A stretch of 18,809 bases of DNA from Firmicutes bacterium UBA1065 (GTDB lineage: Bacteria > Bacillota > Clostridia > Tissierellales > Sedimentibacteraceae), in contig DCDC01000167.1 in NCBI GenBank assembly GCA_002316225.1, positions 1-18,809 of the forward strand, read 5' to 3'. Both the position numbers and the translations under genes were made by a program. Each line of letters begins with the position of its first letter. Position 1 is the first letter of the stretch. The notes beneath the pieces were generated by a model that was given only the letters and a program-made list of their open reading frames with translations, searched no databases and was not told the DNA's origin. This document shows, piece by piece, positions 1 to 6,620 of the stretch.

Positions 1-386
1 ACTTGGTTTTATCAACCCTCCACACCAACGGGGCGGCAAAGACCATAGACAGGATAGTGGATGTCTTTCCTCCTTACCAGCAGCAACAGATAAGGGTACA
101 GCTGGCAGCGGTTATCGAAGCCGTAATATCCCAGCAGCTCCTTCCAAAGGCAAGCGGCAAAGGAAGGGTTGCAGCCCACGAAGTGATGGTGGCAAGCCCC
201 GCCATAAGGAACCTCATAAGGGAAGGCAAAATTCATCAGATAGATACAGTTATACAAACCAGCAGCGCCTTAGGCATGCAGACCATGGACACCTCCCTGG
301 TCAACCTCTACAGAAGGGGAGAAATCACCAAGGAAACGGCAATCAGCCAGGCATATAACATTGACGAAATAAGAAAGAAATTATAA
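1..386 (+). CDS. pilT: PilT-type retraction ATPase, C-terminal part (5' end outside window)
   Basis: Only the last 127 codons are present, against roughly 350 residues for full PilT; the first two bases finish a codon cut by the window edge. The visible protein begins at the family-conserved STLHTNGA box and continues with AIRNLIREGKIHQ, a stretch diagnostic of PilT rather than PilB, then the usual C-terminal helix region. PilT is the cytoplasmic hexameric ATPase that drives pilus disassembly and retraction at the PilC platform. The Walker A and B motifs lie upstream of the window, so catalytic integrity cannot be judged. The gene stops 13 bp before pilC1, so the two are very likely co-transcribed. 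A PilT-like paralogue of other function is possible but less likely given the neighbours. Confidence 0.93.
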   Translation, partial: LVLSTLHTNGAAKTIDRIVDVFPPYQQQQIRVQLAAVIEAVISQQLLPKASGKGRVAAHEVMVASPAIRNLIREGKIHQIDTVIQTSSALGMQTMDTSLVNLYRRGEITKETAISQAYNIDEIRKKL

Positions 387-399
387 AGCAGGTGATTAT

Positions 400-1599
400 A
401 TGCGTTACAAATACAAATCAATAGGAGCCGACGGCCGGGAGACGGAAGGCTTATACGTAGGAGACAGCGAAGCAGGGCTTATAAGCATGCTCAAGGAAAG
501 AAAAGAGTTGGTCCTATTCATAGAGAGGGACATAGAAACCGAAGCCAAGATTGAAATATTTAAGCAGAAGGTCAAGAAAAAGGACCTGGCCCTCTTTTGC
601 AGGCAGTTTTACACCATGATAAGCGCAGGATTAGGCATAGTGCCCTGCCTTGAGATATTGGTCGCCCAGACCGAAAACAAAACTTTCAGGAATGCAATAG
701 CAGATACATATGAGGATGTACAAAAAGGGATGACCCTGTCACAATCTATGAAGGAGAATTCAGATGTATTTCCTACCTTATTGGTCAGCATGGTTGAGGC
801 AGGAGAAGTGAGCGGTAACTTAGACACCATAATGCTTAGGATGGCAGAGCACTTTGAAAAGGAAACCAAAACTGAAAACAAGGTCAAGGCTGCTATGGTA
901 TATCCGGCTGTATTGGCAGTGGTTGCCATTGCTGTTGTTATATTCATGCTGATATTTATCATGCCCACTTTCGTAGGAATGTTTGAAGGAACCGGGACGG
1001 AACTACCCGGACTTACTAAGTTATTGTTAAATATAAGTAATTCATTGAAAAATCGTTGGTATATCTACATTGGGGCAGTAATTGCATTGGTAATCGGTAT
1101 ATCCTCCTACAAGAAAACAGACGGAGGAAGAAGGTTGTTTGACAGCCTCAAACTGAGACTTCCGGTAGTTAAGAATACCTCTACCATGCTTGCCACCTCA
1201 AGGTTTACAAGGACCTTGTCAACCCTTTTGTCATCGGGCATACCCCTCTTACAGGCAATGGAAGTGGTTGCCAGGGTTGTGAACAATTCTGTCATCGAAG
1301 AAAGGATAGAGGCAGGGATTGAAAGTATAAGAAAAGGAGTTACACTGTCAAGGACAGTAAAGGATGTAGGCATATTTCCCCCCATGGTGGATTCCATGAT
1401 AAAAATAGGGGAAGAATCCGGTTCCCTGGATGAAATGCTCTTCAAGACCGCTGATTTCTACGACGAAGAAGTAGATACCAGCATACAAAAGCTTACATCC
1501 ATGCTTGAACCTATCATGTTAGTGGTAATGGGCTTTGTAATAGGTTTCCTGGTAATTGCCATGTACCTGCCCATGTTTGACATGATGAAAACTGTGTAA
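400..1599 (+). CDS. pilC: Type IV pilus inner-membrane platform protein PilC (copy 1)
   Basis: This 399-residue protein has the GspF/PilC layout: a short cytoplasmic N-terminus, a first T2SSF domain (about 66-190) with KKKDLALFCRQFYTMISAG and the VSMVEAGEVSGNLD signature, membrane segments near 165-190 and 218-236, a second T2SSF repeat (about 270-390) with IKIGEESGSLDEML, and a last membrane helix near 368-392. Its length is usual for the family. PilC is the membrane hub on which the PilB and PilT motors act to add or remove pilin. The ATG at 400 is preceded by an AGGTG-type ribosome site. It follows pilT by 13 bp and precedes pilA1 by 67 bp. A second pilC lies at 14342; the two proteins share the signatures but have clearly diverged. 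Confidence 0.95.
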   Translation: MRYKYKSIGADGRETEGLYVGDSEAGLISMLKERKELVLFIERDIETEAKIEIFKQKVKKKDLALFCRQFYTMISAGLGIVPCLEILVAQTENKTFRNAIADTYEDVQKGMTLSQSMKENSDVFPTLLVSMVEAGEVSGNLDTIMLRMAEHFEKETKTENKVKAAMVYPAVLAVVAIAVVIFMLIFIMPTFVGMFEGTGTELPGLTKLLLNISNSLKNRWYIYIGAVIALVIGISSYKKTDGGRRLFDSLKLRLPVVKNTSTMLATSRFTRTLSTLLSSGIPLLQAMEVVARVVNNSVIEERIEAGIESIRKGVTLSRTVKDVGIFPPMVDSMIKIGEESGSLDEMLFKTADFYDEEVDTSIQKLTSMLEPIMLVVMGFVIGFLVIAMYLPMFDMMKTV

Positions 1600-1607
1600 T
1601 GATTAAG

Positions 1608-1633
1608 GCTTTAATTAAAATTTATTATAAAGC
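1608..1633 (+). other. Small hairpin in the pilC1-pilA1 leader
   Basis: GCTTTA at 1608-1613 can pair with TAAAGC at 1628-1633, and an A-rich unstructured leader runs from there to the pilA1 ribosome site (TGGAGG at 1655-1660). A hairpin just upstream of an abundant pilin message could mark an RNA-processing or stability site; that role is inference. The stem is short, so confidence is low. Confidence 0.3.
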
Positions 1634-1666
1634 AAAAAAATAAATAAAATAAAATGGAGGTAGAAA

Positions 1667-2032
1667 ATGATTAAATTGTTTACAAAAAAAAGAAAAGGGT
1701 TCACCCTTATTGAACTGATTGTTGTTATTGCTATTTTGGGTATTTTAGCAGCGATAGCGATTCCGAGATTAGGAAATTTTAGAGATGATGCAGAAGAAAA
1801 ATCAGCAGTAGCAACAGCAAGAACTATTGCTTCGGCAGTTGCCATGTATCAAGCAGCAAACGGTAATACAGATCAACCAGCGGTAAGTGATTTAACTGAG
1901 TATTTGAATGATGCAGCTGGATTGAGTGGTAAATTTACAATTAAATATAAGTCTAGTAGTGCTGGAGAGATAGAATCAATTACTACACCAAAAGGTACTT
2001 GGACACCTGGTAGTGATACAGTATCTCCATAA
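1667..2032 (+). CDS. pilA: Major-type IV pilin precursor (pilA1)
   Basis: This 121-residue protein has a class III prepilin signal: a basic leader MIKLFTKKRKG, cleavage after Gly11, then FTLIE with the essential Glu at mature position 5 and a long hydrophobic helix (IVVIAILGILAAIAIPRLG). The mature pilin would be about 110 residues. PilD (6621) is the likely processing enzyme. TGGAGG lies 6 bp upstream of the ATG. The position after pilT-pilC and the standard N-terminus suggest a major pilin. The C-terminal third (from LSGKFTIKYKSSS) has Ser/Thr-rich strands ending GTWTPGSDTVSP; a related but different tail is encoded without a start codon at 2168-2317. The coding region is visibly more AT-rich than pilC1, which may reflect high-expression codon bias or recombination. 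Confidence 0.93.
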   Translation: MIKLFTKKRKGFTLIELIVVIAILGILAAIAIPRLGNFRDDAEEKSAVATARTIASAVAMYQAANGNTDQPAVSDLTEYLNDAAGLSGKFTIKYKSSSAGEIESITTPKGTWTPGSDTVSP

Positions 2033-2167
2033 TTATTCCATAACACCGGTGAGGACGGTTCTGAGAAGAATCCGAGGGGAAACCGTGCAAGGCACTTTGG
2101 AACAAAGGGCAACCAAGCCTGTCACCTAAGTTAATAACTTAGTGAATATTCTGGCAATATGAGTTAG
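2033..2167 (+). ncRNA. Hairpin-dense spacer between pilA1 and the orphan tail; candidate structured RNA
   Basis: In about 120 nt several stems can form on the + strand. GGTGAGG (2048-2054) can pair with CC-TG-TCACC (2118-2126) and would close a multi-branch structure. Inside are GGTTCT (2057-2062) with AGAATCC (2067-2073) around a GAGA tetraloop, GTGC (2085-2088) with GCAC (2092-2095), CTTTG (2095-2099) with CAAAG (2103-2107), and GGC (2108-2110) with GCC (2117-2119). Outside it are CTAAGTT (2126-2132) with AACTTAG (2136-2142) and ATATT (2146-2150) with AATAT (2156-2160). ACGGTT/AACCGT (2055-2060/2081-2086) competes with the tetraloop hairpin. Some stems are mutually exclusive (2095, 2118-2119 and 2126 are used twice). 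The stretch is more GC-rich than its flanks. I matched it to no known riboswitch, ribozyme or intron core. Confidence 0.45.
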
Positions 2168-2317
2168 TTAAGTATTATAATTAAATCATTTAAAGTAAAT
2201 GATACAAGTAGTATAAGTAAGCCAGATGATGCTAAGCCAGATGGTGCGACATATGAAGTCTCTAATGGAAAAGTAACATCTACATACGGTACTAAGACAT
2301 TAGTATGGGAACCATAA
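2168..2317 (+). pseudogene. Orphan alternative C-terminal tail of a type IV pilin (no start codon)
   Basis: The frame is open for 49 codons after an in-frame TAG at 2165 and ends at TAA 2315-2317; there is no ATG, GTG or TTG start with a ribosome site. It encodes LSIIIKSFKVNDTSSIS, then KPDDAKPDGATYEVSNGK and VTSTYGTKTLVWEP. The end aligns with the PilA1 tail: YEVSNGKVTSTYGTKTLVWEP against YKSSSAGEIESITTPKGTWTP. Both cassettes begin with Leu-Ser (ttg agt / tta agt), carry a nearby AATTAAAT, and end in CCATAAT across the stop codon. It lies in the same orientation as pilA1. It may be a silent 3' pilin cassette, an alternative tail joined at DNA or RNA level, or a relic of a duplicated pilin gene. 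The homology is seen in the sequence; any switching is inference. Confidence 0.6.
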
Positions 2318-2481
2318 TCTAAAATTTTGGTGCAAAAAATTGATTTGCCAGGCACAATCTTTATAAACGGCTATTGGTACAAAAATCGTTTATACTTAAT
2401 TTCGTGAAAGCCAAAAACAAAAACGACTTATGACCTAAATGCCTGAAACTTCATGTCAGGATTAATTTAATAAATAATGTT
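2318..2481 (+). other. Non-coding stretch after the orphan pilin tail
   Basis: I see no gene here. An 8-bp stem, TATAAACG (2362-2369) with CGTTTATA (2387-2394), and a shorter CCTGA/TCAGG pair further on would fold in the transcript of the cassette. No second copy of the 2033-2167 spacer is visible. Confidence 0.4.
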
Positions 2482-2525
2482 AAGAACTAAATAGCCAAGC
2501 TATTTAGTTCTTGCCCCCTTTTTAT
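2482..2525 (+). terminator. Intrinsic terminator ending the pilT-pilC1-pilA1 unit
   Basis: A perfect 13-bp stem, AAGAACTAAATAG (2482-2494) with CTATTTAGTTCTT (2500-2512), with loop CCAAG, is followed by GCCCCC and a T-run. This is the strongest terminator-like structure in the window. It separates the pilin unit from the minor-pilin operon, so downstream genes need their own promoter or read-through. Confidence 0.85.
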
Positions 2526-2753
2526 ATTATTAAGTTAGAATTTTCTTATTTTCGGAATAGGATTTATATTTTTTGATATTTAAGTTTGTTTTATTTTATC
2601 ATATTTTAATAGAACATATAATGTTATTTCAGATTAATATCAGTTACACTTATAAATTTGAATACTATCAAAATTTGTTTGATTTATATAGATATTTATG
2701 TTTTGAATGCATTACAGGGGATATATATAAAGAAAAACTTAGGGGTGAGAAAT
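2526..2753 (+). promoter_or_regulatory. AT-rich leader of the minor-pilin operon, possible promoter
   Basis: This very AT-rich stretch lies between the terminator and the next gene. A perfect TATAAT sits at 2617-2622, but the corresponding -35 position (about 2594-2599, TTTTAT) is poor. The assignment is tentative and rests mainly on the need for a promoter after the terminator. No riboswitch or other RNA class was recognised here. Confidence 0.3.
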
Positions 2754-3194
2754 ATGGGTTTAAAATTTAAAAACAAAAGACAGGGGAGTGCCTTAATATT
2801 TGTTTTAATTGCATTTTTGGTTATCAGTATATTGGGCTCATCCATCATATTTATATTTAATTCAAACCTCAAACAGGCAAAACTCCAGCAGGATAACTTG
2901 GAAGCTTATTATTTGGCTTATTCGGGGGCGGAAATGGCTTATGCGTCACTTATGACCATATCGGCAGGCAAGTATAAATATACTGAAATAACGGACGGTA
3001 GAACATTAGAAGAAAATGACATAGAATACGGCAACGGCAAGATTAGTATTGTTGCCAAGAAATCTGACGATGAAGATTTTGAAGGCTGGATTGAAATAAA
3101 ATCGACGGCTGTCTTGAACAGGAACAATTTGTCTTATACGAGGACACTATGTTTTAATCCCGAAGATCCATTCGATATATTATGGATTAATTAG
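2754..3194 (+). CDS. PilX/GspK-like minor pilin
   Basis: The 146-residue protein starts MGLKFKNKRQG followed by SALIFVLIAFLVISILGSS, a hydrophobic prepilin-like helix in which the usual Glu at position 5 is replaced by Phe. Absence of Glu5 and an 'ALI.VL' helix are typical of the PilX_N/GspK class, whose members sit at the tip of pilus or pseudopilus complexes. The body carries an LAYSGAEMAYASL segment, common in this family. I chose ATG 2754 because GGGGTGAGA (2742-2750) precedes it; an upstream in-frame ATG at 2658 would add 32 residues without homology and bury the signal helix. It is the first gene of the run up to 11864 and is followed after 15 bp by the vWA minor pilin. Confidence 0.75.
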   Translation: MGLKFKNKRQGSALIFVLIAFLVISILGSSIIFIFNSNLKQAKLQQDNLEAYYLAYSGAEMAYASLMTISAGKYKYTEITDGRTLEENDIEYGNGKISIVAKKSDDEDFEGWIEIKSTAVLNRNNLSYTRTLCFNPEDPFDILWIN

Positions 3195-3209
3195 AAGGAT
3201 GTGAAGAAA

Positions 3210-4877
3210 ATGAAAGTTAAAAAGGGGTTTACATTAGTTGAGTTATTAATTGCGTTAGCATTGGTATCACTGATAATTGTCACAGGCACAAATCCTTTGC
3301 TTGCAGGGGTGAAAGCCCATGCCATAACCATTGATGAATTTAATGTCCAGTCTAATACCAGGTACGTATCGGCGAAAATTAATACCATTATTCGAGATGC
3401 ATCCGGTGTGTTTATTTTGCACCGGGTAGATGACGAAAACCTTACCGAAGAGTGGAACTATATAATGTTGAATGAAGATTCCACAAAATTATTGGAATAT
3501 GTTTGGGACGATGTAAGCAAAACCCATATCCCGAGAGAGTTGATAGTGGGTATAAATGATGTAACTTTTGATCTGGAGTTTAAAAAGAATAATCCTCCCG
3601 ATGTGGACAAGCTCTTGGAATTCTATTTGAATGTAAAGACCGGGGGAAAGGAAAGAGAGATTACTTCCGAACTGGAATCAAAAAATGCCCTCCAGGTCAT
3701 AGACCGGTCCTATATGAATAAAGGAAATACATTGGCCTACAGGTATGATGCGAGATTGGATGAAGCTTCAAATGCACAGGCTGTCATAGCCATGGTCCTG
3801 GATACATCCGGGAGTATGGCTTATAACATGAACGGGAATTCCACAACCAACAATTCAAACAAGAGAATAACCAAGATGAAGGCTGAAGCTGTGAGACTTG
3901 TGGAATCTCTTGCGAAAAACAACAATATTTACATAAGCATCGTGCCCTTCAGCAGCACAGCCAACAACCCTAAGGAAATGCTGAAAGCAAACAGCAACTT
4001 ATCAACCATAAGGAATCAAATTAACGGCCTGTCTGCTGACGGGGGAACAAACACCGGAGACGGAATCAGGAGAGGATTCTATAAAATAAAATACTTTAAT
4101 GAAGAAGATGAAAATAAAAACAAAACCAATAAGAACTTTATGATTGTATTGGTGGACGGAGTTACGACCTTTGCAAGCGTAAATATGGTCAATGAGCAAG
4201 TTTCGACTCCTACATACCAAGGCTCCGAATATATTCTGGACGGTCATGTATATAAGTATGATACCTATAGTTCAAGGACAGTTCAAATTGATTACGGGGA
4301 TACTTACAATGACGGAACTTATGAGTACTCAAAATACAGGCATAGAAGCAGGGATTTAGGTGAGACCATGATCAGCGGCGCTTTAAGAACGGAACCCTTT
4401 ATCCAAAACAACACAGAGTATTTCTACAGCAGGACTTCCGGAAGCCGCTACTATTACAGGTCTTATGAACATGAATACAGAAGGTATATATACGAATATG
4501 ACGGTGTAAAGCCGGGAGATTACGTTACAGGTGACAACAATATAGATAATAACAAGGCAAATGACAATACTTATTATTCCAACGGAAGATATGCAGGTAA
4601 CGGGAGTAACTTGGACCCCTGGGGAACAGAGTATGTAAATGTTATTGGGGAGATGGTAAGAGAGTACAAGGAAGGTACCAATGAAGCAATAAAAGTTTAT
4701 GTAATTGGATTTTCCGCAGTTCCCAAAGACCATAACAGCTTGGGCGATATAGCCATGGCGACAAGGGGGGACAAGGTCTTCTACGAAGCGGGAGATTCGG
4801 ATGCCTTGGAAGAAATATTCAGGGCAATTCAAATGGAAATTACTGATGCCTTATGGCATATCGGAGGTCCTAATTAG
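3210..4877 (+). CDS. Modular minor pilin with von Willebrand A domain (PilW-like N-terminus)
   Basis: The product has 555 residues. MKVKKG is followed by FTLVELLIALALVSLIIVTG, a class III prepilin signal with Glu5. After a PilW-like stalk (about 25-190) a vWA domain begins. The MIDAS metal motif DTSGS is at 198-202, GGTNTGD at 278-284 supplies the conserved Thr and Asp, and the MIVLVDG strand lies at 311-317. A tyrosine- and asparagine-rich segment of roughly 130 residues interrupts the vWA fold before it resumes with IKVYVIGFSAV and GDIAMATRG. vWA domains bind proteins through a divalent metal, so an adhesive tip role is likely. ATG 3210 is preferred over GTG 3201, because the AAGGA ribosome site (3195-3199) lies 10 bp from the ATG but only 1 bp from the GTG. 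Confidence 0.85.
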   Translation: MKVKKGFTLVELLIALALVSLIIVTGTNPLLAGVKAHAITIDEFNVQSNTRYVSAKINTIIRDASGVFILHRVDDENLTEEWNYIMLNEDSTKLLEYVWDDVSKTHIPRELIVGINDVTFDLEFKKNNPPDVDKLLEFYLNVKTGGKEREITSELESKNALQVIDRSYMNKGNTLAYRYDARLDEASNAQAVIAMVLDTSGSMAYNMNGNSTTNNSNKRITKMKAEAVRLVESLAKNNNIYISIVPFSSTANNPKEMLKANSNLSTIRNQINGLSADGGTNTGDGIRRGFYKIKYFNEEDENKNKTNKNFMIVLVDGVTTFASVNMVNEQVSTPTYQGSEYILDGHVYKYDTYSSRTVQIDYGDTYNDGTYEYSKYRHRSRDLGETMISGALRTEPFIQNNTEYFYSRTSGSRYYYRSYEHEYRRYIYEYDGVKPGDYVTGDNNIDNNKANDNTYYSNGRYAGNGSNLDPWGTEYVNVIGEMVREYKEGTNEAIKVYVIGFSAVPKDHNSLGDIAMATRGDKVFYEAGDSDALEEIFRAIQMEITDALWHIGGPN

Positions 4878-4885
4878 GGGTAATC

Positions 4886-6604
4886 ATGAAAAACAAAGGA
4901 TTAACACTGATAGAAGTTATATTGTCATTAGCCCTCATAGGGTTGATAACCGTTACTTTCTTACCTATGATTACTTTTGGTGTCCAAAATATTTTTAAAA
5001 CAGAGGATTTTACAAAAATCCTGTATAAATACCAAAAAAATGTGGAAGGAAGTATATCTGAACTGAGAGATGATGAACGTGACGGCTCCACTAAATTTAC
5101 CGTGTTCGGAAAAGAAGTTAAAGGCCACAACATACATGTAAATGATGACCCAAGCGGTGAAGTTTACATGTTCTGGCCGAAAAGAACCGATGTTGAGCCC
5201 GTGCCCGAGATTGAATCACCTCCGGTTATAGATATAAGGAGAAACGGTACTAAGATTACTCTTACGCCGCCGGTAATCGATTTGCTGGATGATGCCATGA
5301 GTTTGTTTGTCAGGGAAATTGATATTACTCCGGCAACCAGTGACTTTTATCTGATGAGCGTTTACAGGTGGTACATGTCAACCGAAATGGACATCAGCCA
5401 AACCCCCAGCGCTGACCCGGATGATTATTTTGTTGTGAAAGAGTGGAATGAGGCAAAAAAACAATTGTCCTTCGAAGAATCGCAAAATTTAAAATTTATA
5501 CCGAACATCAAAGATGCATATAACATAATGGAGTTTTCGGATGTCCAGGACGGCTTGAGCTTGAGTGACGAGGATTTTATCAATACCTTCGGCAACAGGT
5601 ACATCCGTTACGGGGTTACCCCCTTTTCACTGAGAGGTGTTATAGGCAAAGAAGAAATCTCTAATGCGGTTTACGTGAGCGGGCCGAGAATAGAGCTTTT
5701 GCACGCTGTTTTTGAAGGCGGGGATAGGATTGTCCTGACCTTTAAGGAAGACATAACTGAGACTATTGATACCGGAAATATAAAGTTAAATGAATCTATC
5801 GGAGCCCCTTCTGCTGTATACAGGGATGATGCGGATTACAAGAGGCTGATAATGGAATTCGACAGTTTAGATACATCGGATGAAATTCCCGGCAACAAGC
5901 TAATGAGGGGAGCGGTCCTGTCAAGGCAGCACGGCAGGGTTTCAATCTGGTATAACGGTGTTGTTGAAGGTGAATTTACCATTTATCATGCACCCCCGGT
6001 ACCTGTTACAGGGTTAACCATAGATGACGGAGATAATCTGAATATTGAAGTGGGTCAATCCCTAAATTTGACGGCAACCATAAGCCCCAATAATGCAACG
6101 GATAAAACCATAATCTGGTCATCCTCGGATCCGGATATTGTAAGTGTTGATGATGACGGGTTGATAACAGGTGTTGACGTCGGCGGTCCGGTTGTGATTA
6201 AGGCTACATCTGCTAACAACAGCGGCGCTTATGATGAAATTGACATAAATGTCATACCGACCGAGGAAATGGCTTTTGCGGAATTGGATGCGCTTTTGGA
6301 TAGTATTAATGAACTGACGGTCAGAGGGCCGACAAACACCAGTCCCGTAATAGAAGCACCGGCTGACAGCGACGGGGTAACCTATAGATTGACTTCAGCC
6401 AGCCCTACCTCCGGTACCCCGAGAATAGTGATTAATGCTACGGGCAAGGAAGCTACCGTGACCAGACATAGCAGCTCAAACAGAGAGGGACAAATAAGAC
6501 TAAGGGCCTCGAAATACGGTTATTCCCGAGAATCAGATGCCTTTACCGTAACAATACCAAGAAATCGTACTTCCGGTAGAGGAGCGGTAACGGTATATAA
6601 ATAA
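4886..6604 (+). CDS. Large modular minor pilin with Ig-like (BIG2) domains
   Basis: The 572-residue protein begins MKNKG, then LTLIEVILSLALIGLITVTF, a short class III prepilin signal with Glu5. A long extracytoplasmic part follows. Around 265-370 lies a beta-rich segment (IELLHAVFEGGDRIVLTF). Residues 373-458 are a BIG2-type Ig domain, with the marks VTGLTIDDGD, ATISPNNATDKTIIWSSSDP, VSVDDDGLITGV and VVIKATS. The last 110 residues look like another Ig-like module and end in basic residues. BIG2 domains occur in bacterial adhesins and cell-surface proteins. The start at 4886 is 5 bp after AGGGG. The gene lies 8 bp after the vWA pilin and 16 bp before pilD, so it is probably another component of the same tip complex. 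Confidence 0.82.
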   Translation: MKNKGLTLIEVILSLALIGLITVTFLPMITFGVQNIFKTEDFTKILYKYQKNVEGSISELRDDERDGSTKFTVFGKEVKGHNIHVNDDPSGEVYMFWPKRTDVEPVPEIESPPVIDIRRNGTKITLTPPVIDLLDDAMSLFVREIDITPATSDFYLMSVYRWYMSTEMDISQTPSADPDDYFVVKEWNEAKKQLSFEESQNLKFIPNIKDAYNIMEFSDVQDGLSLSDEDFINTFGNRYIRYGVTPFSLRGVIGKEEISNAVYVSGPRIELLHAVFEGGDRIVLTFKEDITETIDTGNIKLNESIGAPSAVYRDDADYKRLIMEFDSLDTSDEIPGNKLMRGAVLSRQHGRVSIWYNGVVEGEFTIYHAPPVPVTGLTIDDGDNLNIEVGQSLNLTATISPNNATDKTIIWSSSDPDIVSVDDDGLITGVDVGGPVVIKATSANNSGAYDEIDINVIPTEEMAFAELDALLDSINELTVRGPTNTSPVIEAPADSDGVTYRLTSASPTSGTPRIVINATGKEATVTRHSSSNREGQIRLRASKYGYSRESDAFTVTIPRNRTSGRGAVTVYK

Positions 6605-6620
6605 AATCAAGGAGGAACCG

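Noticed and set aside
2051..2086. Hammerhead-type ribozyme (CTGAGAAGA ... GGAAAC)
   Set aside because: The core would need CTGANGA followed by GAAA in a three-way junction; position six of the first motif does not fit and the helices do not form.
2033..2167. Cyclic di-GMP riboswitch (GEMM) or cobalamin riboswitch
   Set aside because: Such switches often control pili, and fragments such as GGGCAACC and AATCCG are suggestive, but the conserved cores and their spacing are not present, and the element lies after pilA1 rather than in its leader.
2033..2167. Group II intron domains 5-6 giving alternative 3' exons
   Set aside because: Alternative splicing by a group II intron is known in Clostridium tetani, and GACGGTTCTGAG recalls the end of domain 5, but the paired 5' strand of domain 5 is missing and no domains 1-4 fit within or before pilA1.
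2658..2753. Longer N-terminus for the PilX-like gene
   Set aside because: The added residues would place about 32 hydrophobic and unrelated residues before the basic leader; the internal ATG at 2754 has a good ribosome site and gives a normal prepilin-like start.
4002..4832. Minus-strand frames inside the vWA pilin gene
   Set aside because: They are shadows of the coding strand with no start signals or recognisable motifs, caused by the Tyr/Asn-rich codons of the insertion.
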